Notes under the pieces: generated by a model | Database searches by the model: none | What the model saw: the letters and a program-made list of their open reading frames with translations, nothing else | What the model was told of the DNA's origin: nothing | From: Methylocaldum marinum | GTDB taxonomy: Bacteria; Pseudomonadota; Gammaproteobacteria; Methylococcales; Methylococcaceae | Reading direction: 5' to 3' | DNA: 64,000 nucleotides | Assembly (NCBI RefSeq): GCF_003584645.1 | Contig: NZ_AP017928.1 | Location: 398,981 to 462,980 of the forward strand | In this document: positions 34,501 through 45,456 of the stretch, piece after piece | How positions within the stretch are numbered: the stretch's first letter is position 1 | Layout: each line of letters starts with the position of its first letter | Position numbers and translations under genes: made by a program

Positions 34501-34565
34501 ATCAGGCCGATGCCTTACGCCAGTCGCTGTTGCAGCATCCGCTATTGAACGGTGCTTGCGAATGA
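31524..34565 (+). CDS. winged-helix (OmpR/CadC-type) regulator with AAA-like ATPase and TPR-like repeats
   Basis: About 1,013 residues from ATG 31524 (GGAG 9 bases upstream; the frame is open further upstream). Residues 1-105 are a Trans_reg_C winged helix (FGPFRLD...LPPKAFELLHYLL...SVLKGSINELRKIL...TIAKRGYRFI). Residues 130-430 are an ATPase with Walker A GEAGIGKT (163-170) and a Walker B-like LVLIIDDLHWGD. Residues 520-1010 are helical repeats of TPR type. The layout resembles large signal-integrating ATPase regulators (MalT/BTAD-like) but with an OmpR DNA-binding head. No receiver domain or membrane segment is seen. Target genes and signal are unknown; divergently adjacent genes are candidates. 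Confidence 0.82.
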   Translation: MEIGKQLVFGPFRLDADNAVLWRDTETVNLPPKAFELLHYLLLNPGRLLTKDALLDAVWHHRHVSESVLKGSINELRKILADDPKSPTYIETIAKRGYRFIAEVWQLDGQEIRVPAMLPLAVHRFGSGAISTHWVGRRRELAWLKTRFERVKRGERQIVFFTGEAGIGKTTLIDMFLAGVDCPNLGLLRARCVETCGAGEAFMALLEALEAKCRDPGGPQLIDRLHRHAPTWLMQMTSLLTPDDKEKLSQAVLGATGARMLREAAELFETISTEFPLVLIIDDLHWGDFATVDLISLLGRRSTPAQLLVIATYRPVDVTLNQHPIRRIRQELQARGLCAELALSGLGEDEIKEYLALRYPEDRAHEALSSSLYRWTEGHPFFMVNLVDHLVGLGRLSSGVYDQSANLVIPDSLLEMIDAQIDRLSSSERRLLEIASVFGTEWSAALLAAVSGEDLATVELCCDELSRRGQMLDSCGADEWPDGVVAGRYCFRHSLYSEILYRRLAPGRRMQLHRSTGEWLENSYGGKAQKIAAELANHFELGRQSSKAISYLSLAAENALHRYANREAIHYFSHALSLAESLPKEERDVLAMKLMLKRGVVKRSMDDADGAVQDFVSVREIAAAAGLPLWELNALMEQCRVYYWVDRPRCLALVTQAVERARTLNDEMIEIYIVGSYAGWHNTLKGWSDDYIQDSRRALDLARATQNREMLNSELALHSNFNYARGDYRSAIAVAHEAREIAQHRGDALKYLICEALRIRSLIHLGELGEARRHAANALQMADRNGNVFAINHFTLLMSWIHELAFDYQGALHLCQSAKKKVQDQRISSSEFFGLIRLASAHLGLRQYAKAFENLFKADQLLEACQGLMDWYLRPLFYLGSGEYWLTQDQWENVEEQAGKLCELAALPPDPAYLALGHRLLAEVAIGRNALDTASAEVEQALSFLGKVEAPIAEWQVYATAAKLDSRKGHLQEAETYRCRSAEVLRRLADSMDQADALRQSLLQHPLLNGACE

Positions 34566-35081
34566 TCCTGAACATGGCAGCCCGCTGTGTGCTTATCCAG
34601 GCTCACTGTCGTGCAGAGAGTTCAAGAGCTAGCGATTCCGCGTTAACCAAACCAAAATTTTGGCGGCTCTCTTGGAATTCCCGAATAGGTCGGGAATCCT
34701 TTCCCGACGTCACGGCCCGGCCCAGCGTCTTCGTCGGCAAGGGATTGCCGACCTACGACCGGGCCACCCTGTAGGTCGGGAATCCTTTCCCGACGTCAGG
34801 GCCCGACCAAGCGCTTTCGTCGGCAAGGGATTGCCGACCTACGACCGGACCACCCTGTAGGTCGGGAATCCTTTCCCGACCTACAGGGCCCGATCCAGCG
34901 TCTTCGTCGGCAAGGGATTGCCGACCGAGTGTGCACGGCATGGGCTAAAACTCGTTATCTGAAAGGAGATGACCGGAACGAGTAACGATAACCGTATCCA
35001 ATGTTTGAGTCGATACCCTGGCCGTAGGCGCCAACGACTTCCGCCAAGTCTGTTTTGCCGTATGAGCGAGATGAAAACGCT
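34566..35081. other. intergenic region with REP array
   Basis: 516 bases between two converging genes. The REP array at 34685-34926 fills half of it. No gene was seen in the remainder; short ORFs on both strands encode only repeat-derived peptides. Confidence 0.6.
34685..34926. repeat. REP-like array, three tandem units of 86 bp
   Basis: Each unit has two palindromes: GTCGGGAATCCTTTCCCGAC (8-bp stem, 4-base loop) and, about 30 bases on, GTCGGCAAGGGATTGCCGAC. The spacing between units is exactly 86 bases (34685, 34771, 34857). Flanks carry CCTAC/GTAGG, so units can also pair with each other. Further copies exist at 2.3, 40.4 and 48.6 kb. These lie between genes, as REP/BIME elements do. Confidence 0.92.
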
Positions 35082-38783
<3,702 letters not shown>

Positions 38784-39032
38784 CGTGGGATCTTCCGAGG
38801 TAAGGAAAAATTCGAGCCGGCGTTCGGCGGCAAAGAGTTCTATTTTAGATACAGATGGGCGGGCGATAAACCGGTTCACGCGGAGTAAACCGGCGAATTC
38901 CTTGCCTTAAGGAAATGAAAGATGTCAAAATTCGGCTCGCTTTCAATAATAGTGAGCCATTCCGCCGCGCAATGCTTCTTTGGATTTGCGGGGAACAGCC
39001 ACCGCTACAATACCAGTTCCGGGGAGATAACT

Positions 39033-39428
39033 ATGAATTTTCGAGCTTTCGGCGCAGCCGGGCTGATTTGGCTTGTTGGAGCCATTGGGACGACCGCTCT
39101 GGGCGAGGTCCTGCTAAAGGATAACAGTGAAATTATCGGTACCTGGCGTCTCGAGTCGGTGGCACCGGCACTCAATAAACCCAAGATCGATGAGAACAGG
39201 ACCTGGGAATTCAAGTCTGATGGCACTGTCGTCACGTCGGGTTTCAACCGGCACTTCGGCAAGGAGGATCGCTATGAATGGACCTACAAAGTCGTGGACG
39301 GAAAAATCATAGCGGACGATCCGGGCCGGCCGGGGAAAACGATCGATTATATCGTCTACGAAAAGACGTCTGACCAAATGATCCTGAAAGGCGGTATCGA
39401 AGGATTCTATTTCTTTAAAAAACAATAA
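39033..39428 (+). CDS. small exported lipocalin-like protein
   Basis: 131 residues from ATG 39033 (GGGGAG 7 bases upstream); an upstream in-frame ATG at 38922 would add unrelated sequence. The signal peptide (FGAAGLIWLVGAIGTTALG) precedes IIGTWRLESV, the entry strand of lipocalin-like beta-barrels, and YEKTSDQMILKGG near the end. It probably binds a small hydrophobic ligand or cell-envelope component in the periplasm; the ligand is unknown. Two small membrane-protein genes follow. Confidence 0.7.
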   Translation: MNFRAFGAAGLIWLVGAIGTTALGEVLLKDNSEIIGTWRLESVAPALNKPKIDENRTWEFKSDGTVVTSGFNRHFGKEDRYEWTYKVVDGKIIADDPGRPGKTIDYIVYEKTSDQMILKGGIEGFYFFKKQ

Positions 39429-39450
39429 TTATTATTAGAGGAAATCAGAC

Positions 39451-39879
39451 ATGAACAAGTTTTTGCAGTTCAACAAGAACGACCGAACGATGTGGCTGGG
39501 CATACTGGGGTTCAGCACAATCTTTATCGTACTGATGTCCTTGTTTACGACCACATCGCCCTTTTATTATGCGAAGCGGGTCCTCATCACGCTGTTTATC
39601 ATGTTTCTGCCGGGCTACTCGATCACCAAACTGTTCTTCGACCATTTGGAGTTTACCGAGTATAAGGCGCTCGATAAATTCTTGGTGTCGTTTTTCTTTT
39701 CAATAGCCACGGTACAGACCCTGTACTTCATCTCGACCTATGTGCGGACTTACGCTTTCAACGTGGATGAGGAAATGATCAGCAGTAATGCGATCGCGAT
39801 CGCCATTGCCGTTTTTGTTACCGTGGCTGCTTTCGGCGTTAAATTCTATTTGAACAAAAAGAACACGCCCGCGTCTTAG
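39451..39879 (+). CDS. small membrane protein of unknown function
   Basis: 142 residues, with AGAGGAAA before the ATG. Four hydrophobic helices are visible (about 14-33, 44-63, 78-98, 112-132) and the first loop is short. FLPGYSITKLFF after the second helix is weakly like DUF1616/YtpI-type proteins that sit at membranes, but no family is confident. It is transcribed with the gene at 39033 (22-base gap). Confidence 0.65.
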   Translation: MNKFLQFNKNDRTMWLGILGFSTIFIVLMSLFTTTSPFYYAKRVLITLFIMFLPGYSITKLFFDHLEFTEYKALDKFLVSFFFSIATVQTLYFISTYVRTYAFNVDEEMISSNAIAIAIAVFVTVAAFGVKFYLNKKNTPAS

Positions 39880-39914
39880 AGTACGTTCAGTTCAGCAAGT
39901 CTTAAAGGAGAGTT

Positions 39915-40136
39915 ATGAGTTCGGGCGATCCCAATTTAAAAAAACCCACGGTATTTCAGGTTGTCGTGAGTGTCATTGCGGCGGCTTTCGGCGTTCAAAG
40001 TTCGGCGAACCGTGAGCGCGATTTCGCGGCCGGCTCGGCCAAGGCCTATATCATCGCCGGGATCATTTTTACAGTGCTGTTCGTGGCAGCCGTCATTGCG
40101 GTGGTCAATCTGGTGATCAAATCCGCCGGGACTTAG
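39915..40136 (+). CDS. DUF2970-family small membrane protein
   Basis: 73 residues; AAAGGAG lies 7 bases before the ATG. The N-terminal half has PTVFQVVVSVIAAAFGVQSSANRERDFAAG, the recognisable DUF2970 core, followed by one membrane helix (AYIIAGIIFTVLFVAAVIAVVNLVI). DUF2970 proteins are common near respiratory and cytochrome genes in proteobacteria; their function is unproven. Confidence 0.82.
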   Translation: MSSGDPNLKKPTVFQVVVSVIAAAFGVQSSANRERDFAAGSAKAYIIAGIIFTVLFVAAVIAVVNLVIKSAGT

Positions 40137-40546
40137 AGCGCGTCGACGGACATGCCTTTCGGAACCCTGTGGGCGTATGCCTCGGGGTTTTTCTTTGTGC
40201 GGGACTGAGAGTGTTCGTGGTCCAGACGATCGGTCGACGGATTCCGGGATCCTGGAAACGGCAGTTGAACGCTTGCATGGCATAGCAAAGACGCATGGAT
40301 TCCGGCCGTTTTGAGTTCGCGCCTTCGGCCGGGGTGGGTCGGCTCAAGCGTTCGTCGGCAATCCTTTGCCGACGAACGCCGTGGCCAGGAGGCGGCGGCA
40401 ATGGTTGCCGACCTACTCGCGAGTTCCCGTGGGGTGGATATAAAAAGGGTCTAGGATGGCCGATATTCCCAACGATCACGTTACGAACCGGGCCGCCGAC
40501 TCCACGCCGGACACCGGCTACTGAAGGAAAACGTCCATTTCCGTGT
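40137..40546. other. intergenic region
   Basis: 410 bases between two converging genes, with the REP-like repeat at 40345-40412. No gene or clear terminator was seen. Confidence 0.5.
40345..40412. repeat. REP-like palindromic repeat
   Basis: CGTTCGTCGGCAATCCTTTGCCGACGAACG is a long perfect hairpin (13-bp stem, 4-base loop), followed by GGCGGCAATGGTTGCCGACC. Same two-palindrome plan as the array at 34685. Confidence 0.8.
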
Positions 40547-42202
40547 TCAATAGCGTTCAAGCTGTGCGGCGGGTTCAGGTTTGGGTTCCGCCAAGAGCGT
40601 ACGCTTGACGAAGAAGATGGCTGCGATCGGCATTGCCGTGCCGACGATGGTGACGGTGATGAACAATGCGCCGAGTTCGCTGTAATCGGCGGGAATTTCG
40701 ACTGTACCCGTGGTCGAGTCGCGGACTTCTCGGGTTATCGTGAAGACCTGGTTCAGGTACTTGGTTCCAAGCTTGGAAAGCGCGAGAGCGAGGTTGGTAA
40801 ACGCAGCCATGACCGCGAAATAGGTTGCCTTGAGCTTCGCCGGAGCCGAGTTGGCAATCCAGGCCAGCATCGGAATCATGGCGATCTGACCGAGGGGCGA
40901 TTCGAGCGCCGTATCGATCAAGGCGATGAACCGAGCGTCGACGATGCCGCCGGTGTGAGCCGCCGTCCATTGGTGAAGTCCATAAAACATCGCGATATTC
41001 GGCAAAAACAGGATAGCGCCGGCAATGGTCAAGGCGGCGATGATATAGGTGATGGGGCGCTCCGCCATGAACCGGCGGAAGATGAACATGCCAAACAGCG
41101 TCAGTACGCTGGCGATTAGCGAAAGCTCGGACAAGAACTGCTGATCGAAGCCGAGTTCGTCGATCATCCACCAGGTCGAACCGGCTCCGGTCGCAGGAAT
41201 TGCCCTGAATGCGAAAATCACGATGGCCGTGGCGTACAGCTCGTTGCGGGCGCGCTCGGGCAGGTCTCGTGTCAGCTGCCGCAACAGGAAGAGTACGATG
41301 GCGAGGGAGCCCGCGAATATGATTTCCTCGTTCATCGGTATGGTGGCAAGTCCCATTCCGGCCGAGAACACGACGAACGCCAGACCGCCCCCCAGAATCC
41401 ACCAGTTTGCCTCGGGCAGTTCGTCCAGAGGCCTCCCGAGAAGGCGCTCGATCTGGTCCAATTCAAAGCCTTGGGCAGCCAGCCTTTGTGCATCGCGCCA
41501 GCGGAAAATCGCAGCCAATGCCACACCCAGAACGGAAACGACCGGGATGATTAGGGCTAGCCGATATATCTGAAGATAAACGGCGGCCTTCTCGAGCTGG
41601 CTCAGGGATTCAACGCCGCTGAACAGGTACACGTTGACTGCCGCCACCAGTACCGTCCCGCCGATGATCGCTACTCTGCCCAAGGTCTGCATGGTGGTGT
41701 GGGCCAGACGCAGTTGTTTCTCGTCGACCGGTTTTCCTTTACTATCCACGCGCGGCACCGCTTCTACCGTCATGGCGTCCGCCACCGTGTCCTGTATCAC
41801 GTAGCCGATAGGCCCCAGCAATGCGGAGAGAACGAACCAGGTTTCGATCGGTAGCAGCTCTCGCATGGCGTCCGGGCTGCCGATCAGGCCGATCATGATC
41901 AAAACGCTGGCGGAAAGCAGTCCGGCGCCGAGAATGATAAGACCGGACTTGTGGCGCCAGATCAAGTCCACCAGGTGGCCCAGCGGCATTTTCAGGGTCC
42001 AGGGCAGCATCATCCAAAAACCCAGGGCGGCGAGAAACTCGGCGGACAGACCGAGATACTCCTTGACGAAGAAAGTGCCGACGATGTCGGTCAGTCCGGA
42101 GATGCCGGCAGCCATGTAAACCATGAGGGGCGGGAGATAGCTAAGCCGCATTTGGCGGCCGAGGTCGAGAACGTTGCGGTCGAGCCAATCTTTCCACTGC
42201 AT
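40547..42202 (-). CDS. MFS transporter, BT1 (folate/biopterin)-like
   Basis: A 551-residue protein with about 12-13 membrane helices. N-terminal LSYLPPLMVYMAAGISGLTDIVGTFFVKEYLGLSAEFLAALGFWMMLPWTLKMPLGHLVD shows the BT1-family pattern, in which a PW-T-KP-G motif replaces the classic MFS loop. The central loop (about 200-270) is long. Substrate is unknown; cyanobacterial and protozoan relatives move folates or pterins. The C-terminus ends in a cytoplasmic tail. Confidence 0.78.
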   Translation of the reverse strand: MQWKDWLDRNVLDLGRQMRLSYLPPLMVYMAAGISGLTDIVGTFFVKEYLGLSAEFLAALGFWMMLPWTLKMPLGHLVDLIWRHKSGLIILGAGLLSASVLIMIGLIGSPDAMRELLPIETWFVLSALLGPIGYVIQDTVADAMTVEAVPRVDSKGKPVDEKQLRLAHTTMQTLGRVAIIGGTVLVAAVNVYLFSGVESLSQLEKAAVYLQIYRLALIIPVVSVLGVALAAIFRWRDAQRLAAQGFELDQIERLLGRPLDELPEANWWILGGGLAFVVFSAGMGLATIPMNEEIIFAGSLAIVLFLLRQLTRDLPERARNELYATAIVIFAFRAIPATGAGSTWWMIDELGFDQQFLSELSLIASVLTLFGMFIFRRFMAERPITYIIAALTIAGAILFLPNIAMFYGLHQWTAAHTGGIVDARFIALIDTALESPLGQIAMIPMLAWIANSAPAKLKATYFAVMAAFTNLALALSKLGTKYLNQVFTITREVRDSTTGTVEIPADYSELGALFITVTIVGTAMPIAAIFFVKRTLLAEPKPEPAAQLERY

Positions 42203-42445
42203 AGAAATTCTTCTCCGTCGTCGAATATTTGAAACGATTGTAGAACATGCTGTCGGATGCCCGGAGCCCTTTGAAAGGGAGCAACCTTCCGAATCGTGTC
42301 AGGACCGTGGTTTTTCCTTGAGATGCGGTTTACCTCACCGTGCGATTCTGATAGAACCGGCCGGTCGCTCGGATACGACGCGGTGAGCTCCGCGCCGGCA
42401 GCGAATGAGAACCTCAAACAAATCTTGAAAAGTATGGAGACCTGC

Positions 42446-43288
42446 ATGAAATCGCAATCCTTGGCACAAATGTTCACGGCCTTCGCATTCGGTGCGTTGG
42501 TCAGCGTAATGGCCGCCGAGCCGGTACTGGCGGAAAGCGCCAGCTTCGATCAAGCGCTGGACCAAGCGCTTCAGGGCGATCATCGAGACCCTGCAAACCG
42601 TGAACGGGACAAATACCGGCATCCCAAGGAAACCCTGCAATTTTTCGGACTCCGCCCGGATATGACGGTTGTCGAAATCTCGCCCGGACGCGGCTGGTAC
42701 ACCGAAATTCTCGCGCCCGTCCTGCGCGACCGGGGAAAACTCTATGCCGTCGGTTTCGGCCCGGCCCGGCCCGGCCTGCCCGAGTACGCCATCAAGATGC
42801 AAACCGCGTTTGAAGCTAAGCTCAAAGCGAGACCCCAGTTTTATGACCAGGTCGTGCTGACTTCGATGCAGAATCCGAAACAAGCCGATTTCGCGCCGCC
42901 GGGCACAGCCGATATGGTGCTGACGTTCCGAAACGTACACAACTGGATCGCGGACGGCACCGCCGACGATATGTTTAAAGCCATGTATCGGGCGCTGAAA
43001 ACGGGTGGTACGCTTGGCGTCGTCGAACATCGGGCCAAACCGGGAACTCTGCCCGAGGAAATCAAGAAAAGCGGATATGTGACCGAAGATCATGTGGTCG
43101 CCCTGGCGGAGAAAGCCGGTTTCAAACTGGCGGACAGATCCGAAATCAACGCCAACCCGAAAGACACCAAGGACCATCCGAAAGGCGTATGGACTCTACC
43201 GCCGAACTTGCGGATGGGCGACCAAGATCGGGAACGCTACGTTGCTATCGGGGAGAGCGACCGCATGACGCTGAAATTTATCAAATAG
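42446..43288 (+). CDS. class I SAM-dependent methyltransferase-like protein with signal peptide (COG4798-like)
   Basis: 280 residues from ATG 42446 (GGAG 8 bases upstream). The first 29 residues form a signal peptide (cleavage after VLA). The Rossmann methyltransferase core shows VVEISPGRGWYTEIL (motif I), ADMVLTFRNVHNW (motif IV) and GGTLGVVEHRAKPG. Conserved KDHPKGVWTLPP near the end is typical of this exported family. A SAM enzyme in the periplasm is odd since SAM is not expected there, so it may bind another ligand or act elsewhere. Function unknown. Confidence 0.8.
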   Translation: MKSQSLAQMFTAFAFGALVSVMAAEPVLAESASFDQALDQALQGDHRDPANRERDKYRHPKETLQFFGLRPDMTVVEISPGRGWYTEILAPVLRDRGKLYAVGFGPARPGLPEYAIKMQTAFEAKLKARPQFYDQVVLTSMQNPKQADFAPPGTADMVLTFRNVHNWIADGTADDMFKAMYRALKTGGTLGVVEHRAKPGTLPEEIKKSGYVTEDHVVALAEKAGFKLADRSEINANPKDTKDHPKGVWTLPPNLRMGDQDRERYVAIGESDRMTLKFIK

Positions 43289-43361
43289 ACATTCGGGCGG
43301 GGCTGGAACGCTGTCACGCTGCGGATTTCGCCAATCTGTTCTCGAATGTCCGGATCGTAAG

Positions 43362-43526
43362 TCAAGGTCGAGGGGGACGATCCTTGTTCTGCTTGAGCTG
43401 CAACCATCGGGTGATGAGCAGTGCGGACAGTACCAGCCAACCGTAAGGGTAGGGAATGGCGCCGATGAGGAAAGCCCCGAGAACGGCTGTGAGCAGCGCT
43501 CCCAGCGTCAAAATATAGGTATCCAT
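43362..43526 (-). CDS. 54-residue predicted membrane protein
   Basis: Short ORF, ATG 43526 with GGAG 10 bases upstream (minus strand), stop at 43362-43364. It encodes two hydrophobic helices (ILTLGALLTAVLGAFLIGAI and YGWLVLSALLITRWLQL) joined by a PYPYG turn, then a basic tail. Frame use and ribosome site make it credible; no family is known to me. It lies between two unrelated genes, downstream of the methyltransferase (opposite strand). Confidence 0.55.
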   Translation of the reverse strand: MDTYILTLGALLTAVLGAFLIGAIPYPYGWLVLSALLITRWLQLKQNKDRPPRP

Positions 43527-43806
43527 GGCGACGGATCTCCGAAAGCCGGGGAAACTGACTTATGTTAGACCGCGCCGAACGGCAGGAATAGCGATCGAGG
43601 AAAAGTGGCATGATCCGCGGCGGCGACCGAACGCCAGCTTTGTCGGCAGGAATAAGGATGCGTTTCAGGAAAAACCGGCACCAATCATCGGGAACCGGAC
43701 GAGCGGCCCGTATGAAGCTTACGGGATGCGGGATTTAACGAGCTCCGAATTCCGCATTTCGTTGCGCTTCATACGGGTTGCAGCTTTGGGCTCGAGCCGG
43801 GTGAGA

Positions 43807-44538
43807 TCAAAACGGTTCCTTGAACGGGCGCAGGTCGAGTTCGTGCGTCCAGGCACTGCGTTGCTGCTTGTGCAAAAGCCAGTAGGTGTCGGCGATGGCA
43901 TCGAGATCGAGCAAGCCATCCGCGCCTTTTTGCGCGACGAACTCTGTAAAGGCGTTGCGGGAACGCTCGCCATTGATGACGCCGTCGATGATCACATGAA
44001 CCACGTGAATGCCCTGCGGCCCGAATTCGCGTGCCATGCCTTGGGCAAGCGCCCGGAGCGCACTCTTCGCTGCGGCAAAGGCAGTGAACGGAGGACGGGC
44101 GCGTAGCGAGGCGCTGGCTCCCGTGAAAAACAGAGTCCCGTGCCGCTGACGGGTCATTATCCGTGCGGCTTCCCGCCCCACCAGAAAGCCGGCGTAGGCA
44201 TTCTGCAGCCAGAGCTGCCGGAACATGTCGCCGCTGGTTTCCAGCAGCGGCGCCCGCTGATTGCTGTCCACGTTGCAGACGACGATGTCCAGCTCGCCCG
44301 GATCTCCCGAGACGCTATCGAACAGCGATATCACCTCGCCTTCGACCGTCGCGTCGGTTGCTATCGGAATCGCTTGGCCGCCCGCGGCACGGATTTCCAT
44401 CGCGATTTGCTCCAGTTTTTGAGGGGTACGGCCGGCGACATAGACCTTGAGTCCCTCGCGCGCGAAACGGCGGGCGAGGGCGGCTCCCAAGCCTTGGGAC
44501 GGACCTACTCCGATCACGACGGCTTTACGGTCGTTCAT
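43807..44538 (-). CDS. SDR-family oxidoreductase, catalytic Tyr apparently replaced by Phe
   Basis: 243 residues with VIGVGPSQGLGAALARRFA as cofactor loop, and the Asn position present as LQNAYAGF. The expected YxxxK reads FTAFAAAKSALRALA, so Phe stands where the catalytic Tyr should be, while the Lys and upstream Ser (FTGASASL) remain. Such proteins occur as a subgroup and may bind NAD(P) without classic reduction. It is followed on the same strand by no partner; the DUF938 gene lies upstream. Substrate unknown. Confidence 0.82.
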   Translation of the reverse strand: MNDRKAVVIGVGPSQGLGAALARRFAREGLKVYVAGRTPQKLEQIAMEIRAAGGQAIPIATDATVEGEVISLFDSVSGDPGELDIVVCNVDSNQRAPLLETSGDMFRQLWLQNAYAGFLVGREAARIMTRQRHGTLFFTGASASLRARPPFTAFAAAKSALRALAQGMAREFGPQGIHVVHVIIDGVINGERSRNAFTEFVAQKGADGLLDLDAIADTYWLLHKQQRSAWTHELDLRPFKEPF

Positions 44539-44560
44539 GTCAAGGTACTCGCTCTATTGG

Positions 44561-45211
44561 TTAAGTCCGCGCGAAGATCAAACCGAAGTTATTAGCCGGC
44601 ATGTTGACCTTCTCCCTTAGGCTCAGGGCATGAGTGCTCGCCGCTTTCTCCAGGTCGGCGATGTCCTTTAAGCCCCATTCGGAAACCCCGGCTGAACGGA
44701 TCATCTGATCGAACTCCTGGTTCGACTCAGTGGTGTATTGGCCGTGGTCCATAAATGGTCCGTAGATGAACAGGAAGCCATTTTCGCTCAATAGCTGCGA
44801 GGCGCATTTCATCATGCCGTCAGCGACGGAAATCGGGGCGACCTGGAAGATGTTGATGACGAAAATCACGTCGAACGTCCGTTCGTTCGGGTCTGGCCAG
44901 GTTTCCTCGCGGGTCAGATCGAGCTGGCTCGGCCGTGCGACGTTTTTGACTTGGTTTTCCCAAGTGACGCGCATGATGTTTTCCAGGGCGTGCTCGTTCA
45001 GATCGGTCGGGTGGAACGTCAGATGCGGGAAATGAGGTGCGAAATAGTTGATGTGCATGCCGCTCCCGCTGGCGAATTCCAAGACGTTGCCCGGTGAGGT
45101 CGGGAATTTCTGTTTGAATACTTCCAGGATCGGGTCCCGGTTGCGATGTCCGGCCCAGGATACGTATGGACTTAAGGGATGCGGATCGAGAGGTGGTCGT
45201 TCTAGAGACAT
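44561..45211 (-). CDS. class I SAM methyltransferase, DUF938 family
   Basis: 216 residues. The start contains SPYVSWAGHRNRDPILEVFKQKFP, then VLEFASGSGMHINYFAPHFP (motif I), HPTDLNEHALENI, and FDVIFVINIFQVAPISV (motif IV), matching the DUF938 consensus. Length is normal for the family. Substrate unknown. It shares its upstream region with the divergent sigma-54 activator at 45457. Confidence 0.88.
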   Translation of the reverse strand: MSLERPPLDPHPLSPYVSWAGHRNRDPILEVFKQKFPTSPGNVLEFASGSGMHINYFAPHFPHLTFHPTDLNEHALENIMRVTWENQVKNVARPSQLDLTREETWPDPNERTFDVIFVINIFQVAPISVADGMMKCASQLLSENGFLFIYGPFMDHGQYTTESNQEFDQMIRSAGVSEWGLKDIADLEKAASTHALSLREKVNMPANNFGLIFART

Positions 45212-45456
45212 GATAAAGATCCTCGTGGAATGTTGTTCTTGCGATGTTTGTTATAGGGTCGGGTTTGCGTCCGAGATGCGGACGCGCAGTCGTACGCACT
45301 TTGTGTGCCAGCATTGCTTGGCTGTCAATGTCCAATGATATCAATGTATTAAGACATTTTTACCGGGTCCTATTTGAAATGGTTTTTCAAAGAATGAAAA
45401 ATGATTTCTCGATCTGGAAAACTGGTTTAGGCTGTTGAACCCGTGATGCAATCGGT

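Noticed and set aside
34685..34926. Regular repeats suggestive of a CRISPR array
   Set aside because: The 86-bp unit is itself made of two palindromes with near-identical 'spacers'; there are no unique spacers and no cas genes.
38784..39032. Possible cobalamin riboswitch upstream of metH
   Set aside because: The short upstream region has no B12-box or stem typical of the class; the coding start is close to the neighbouring divergent gene.
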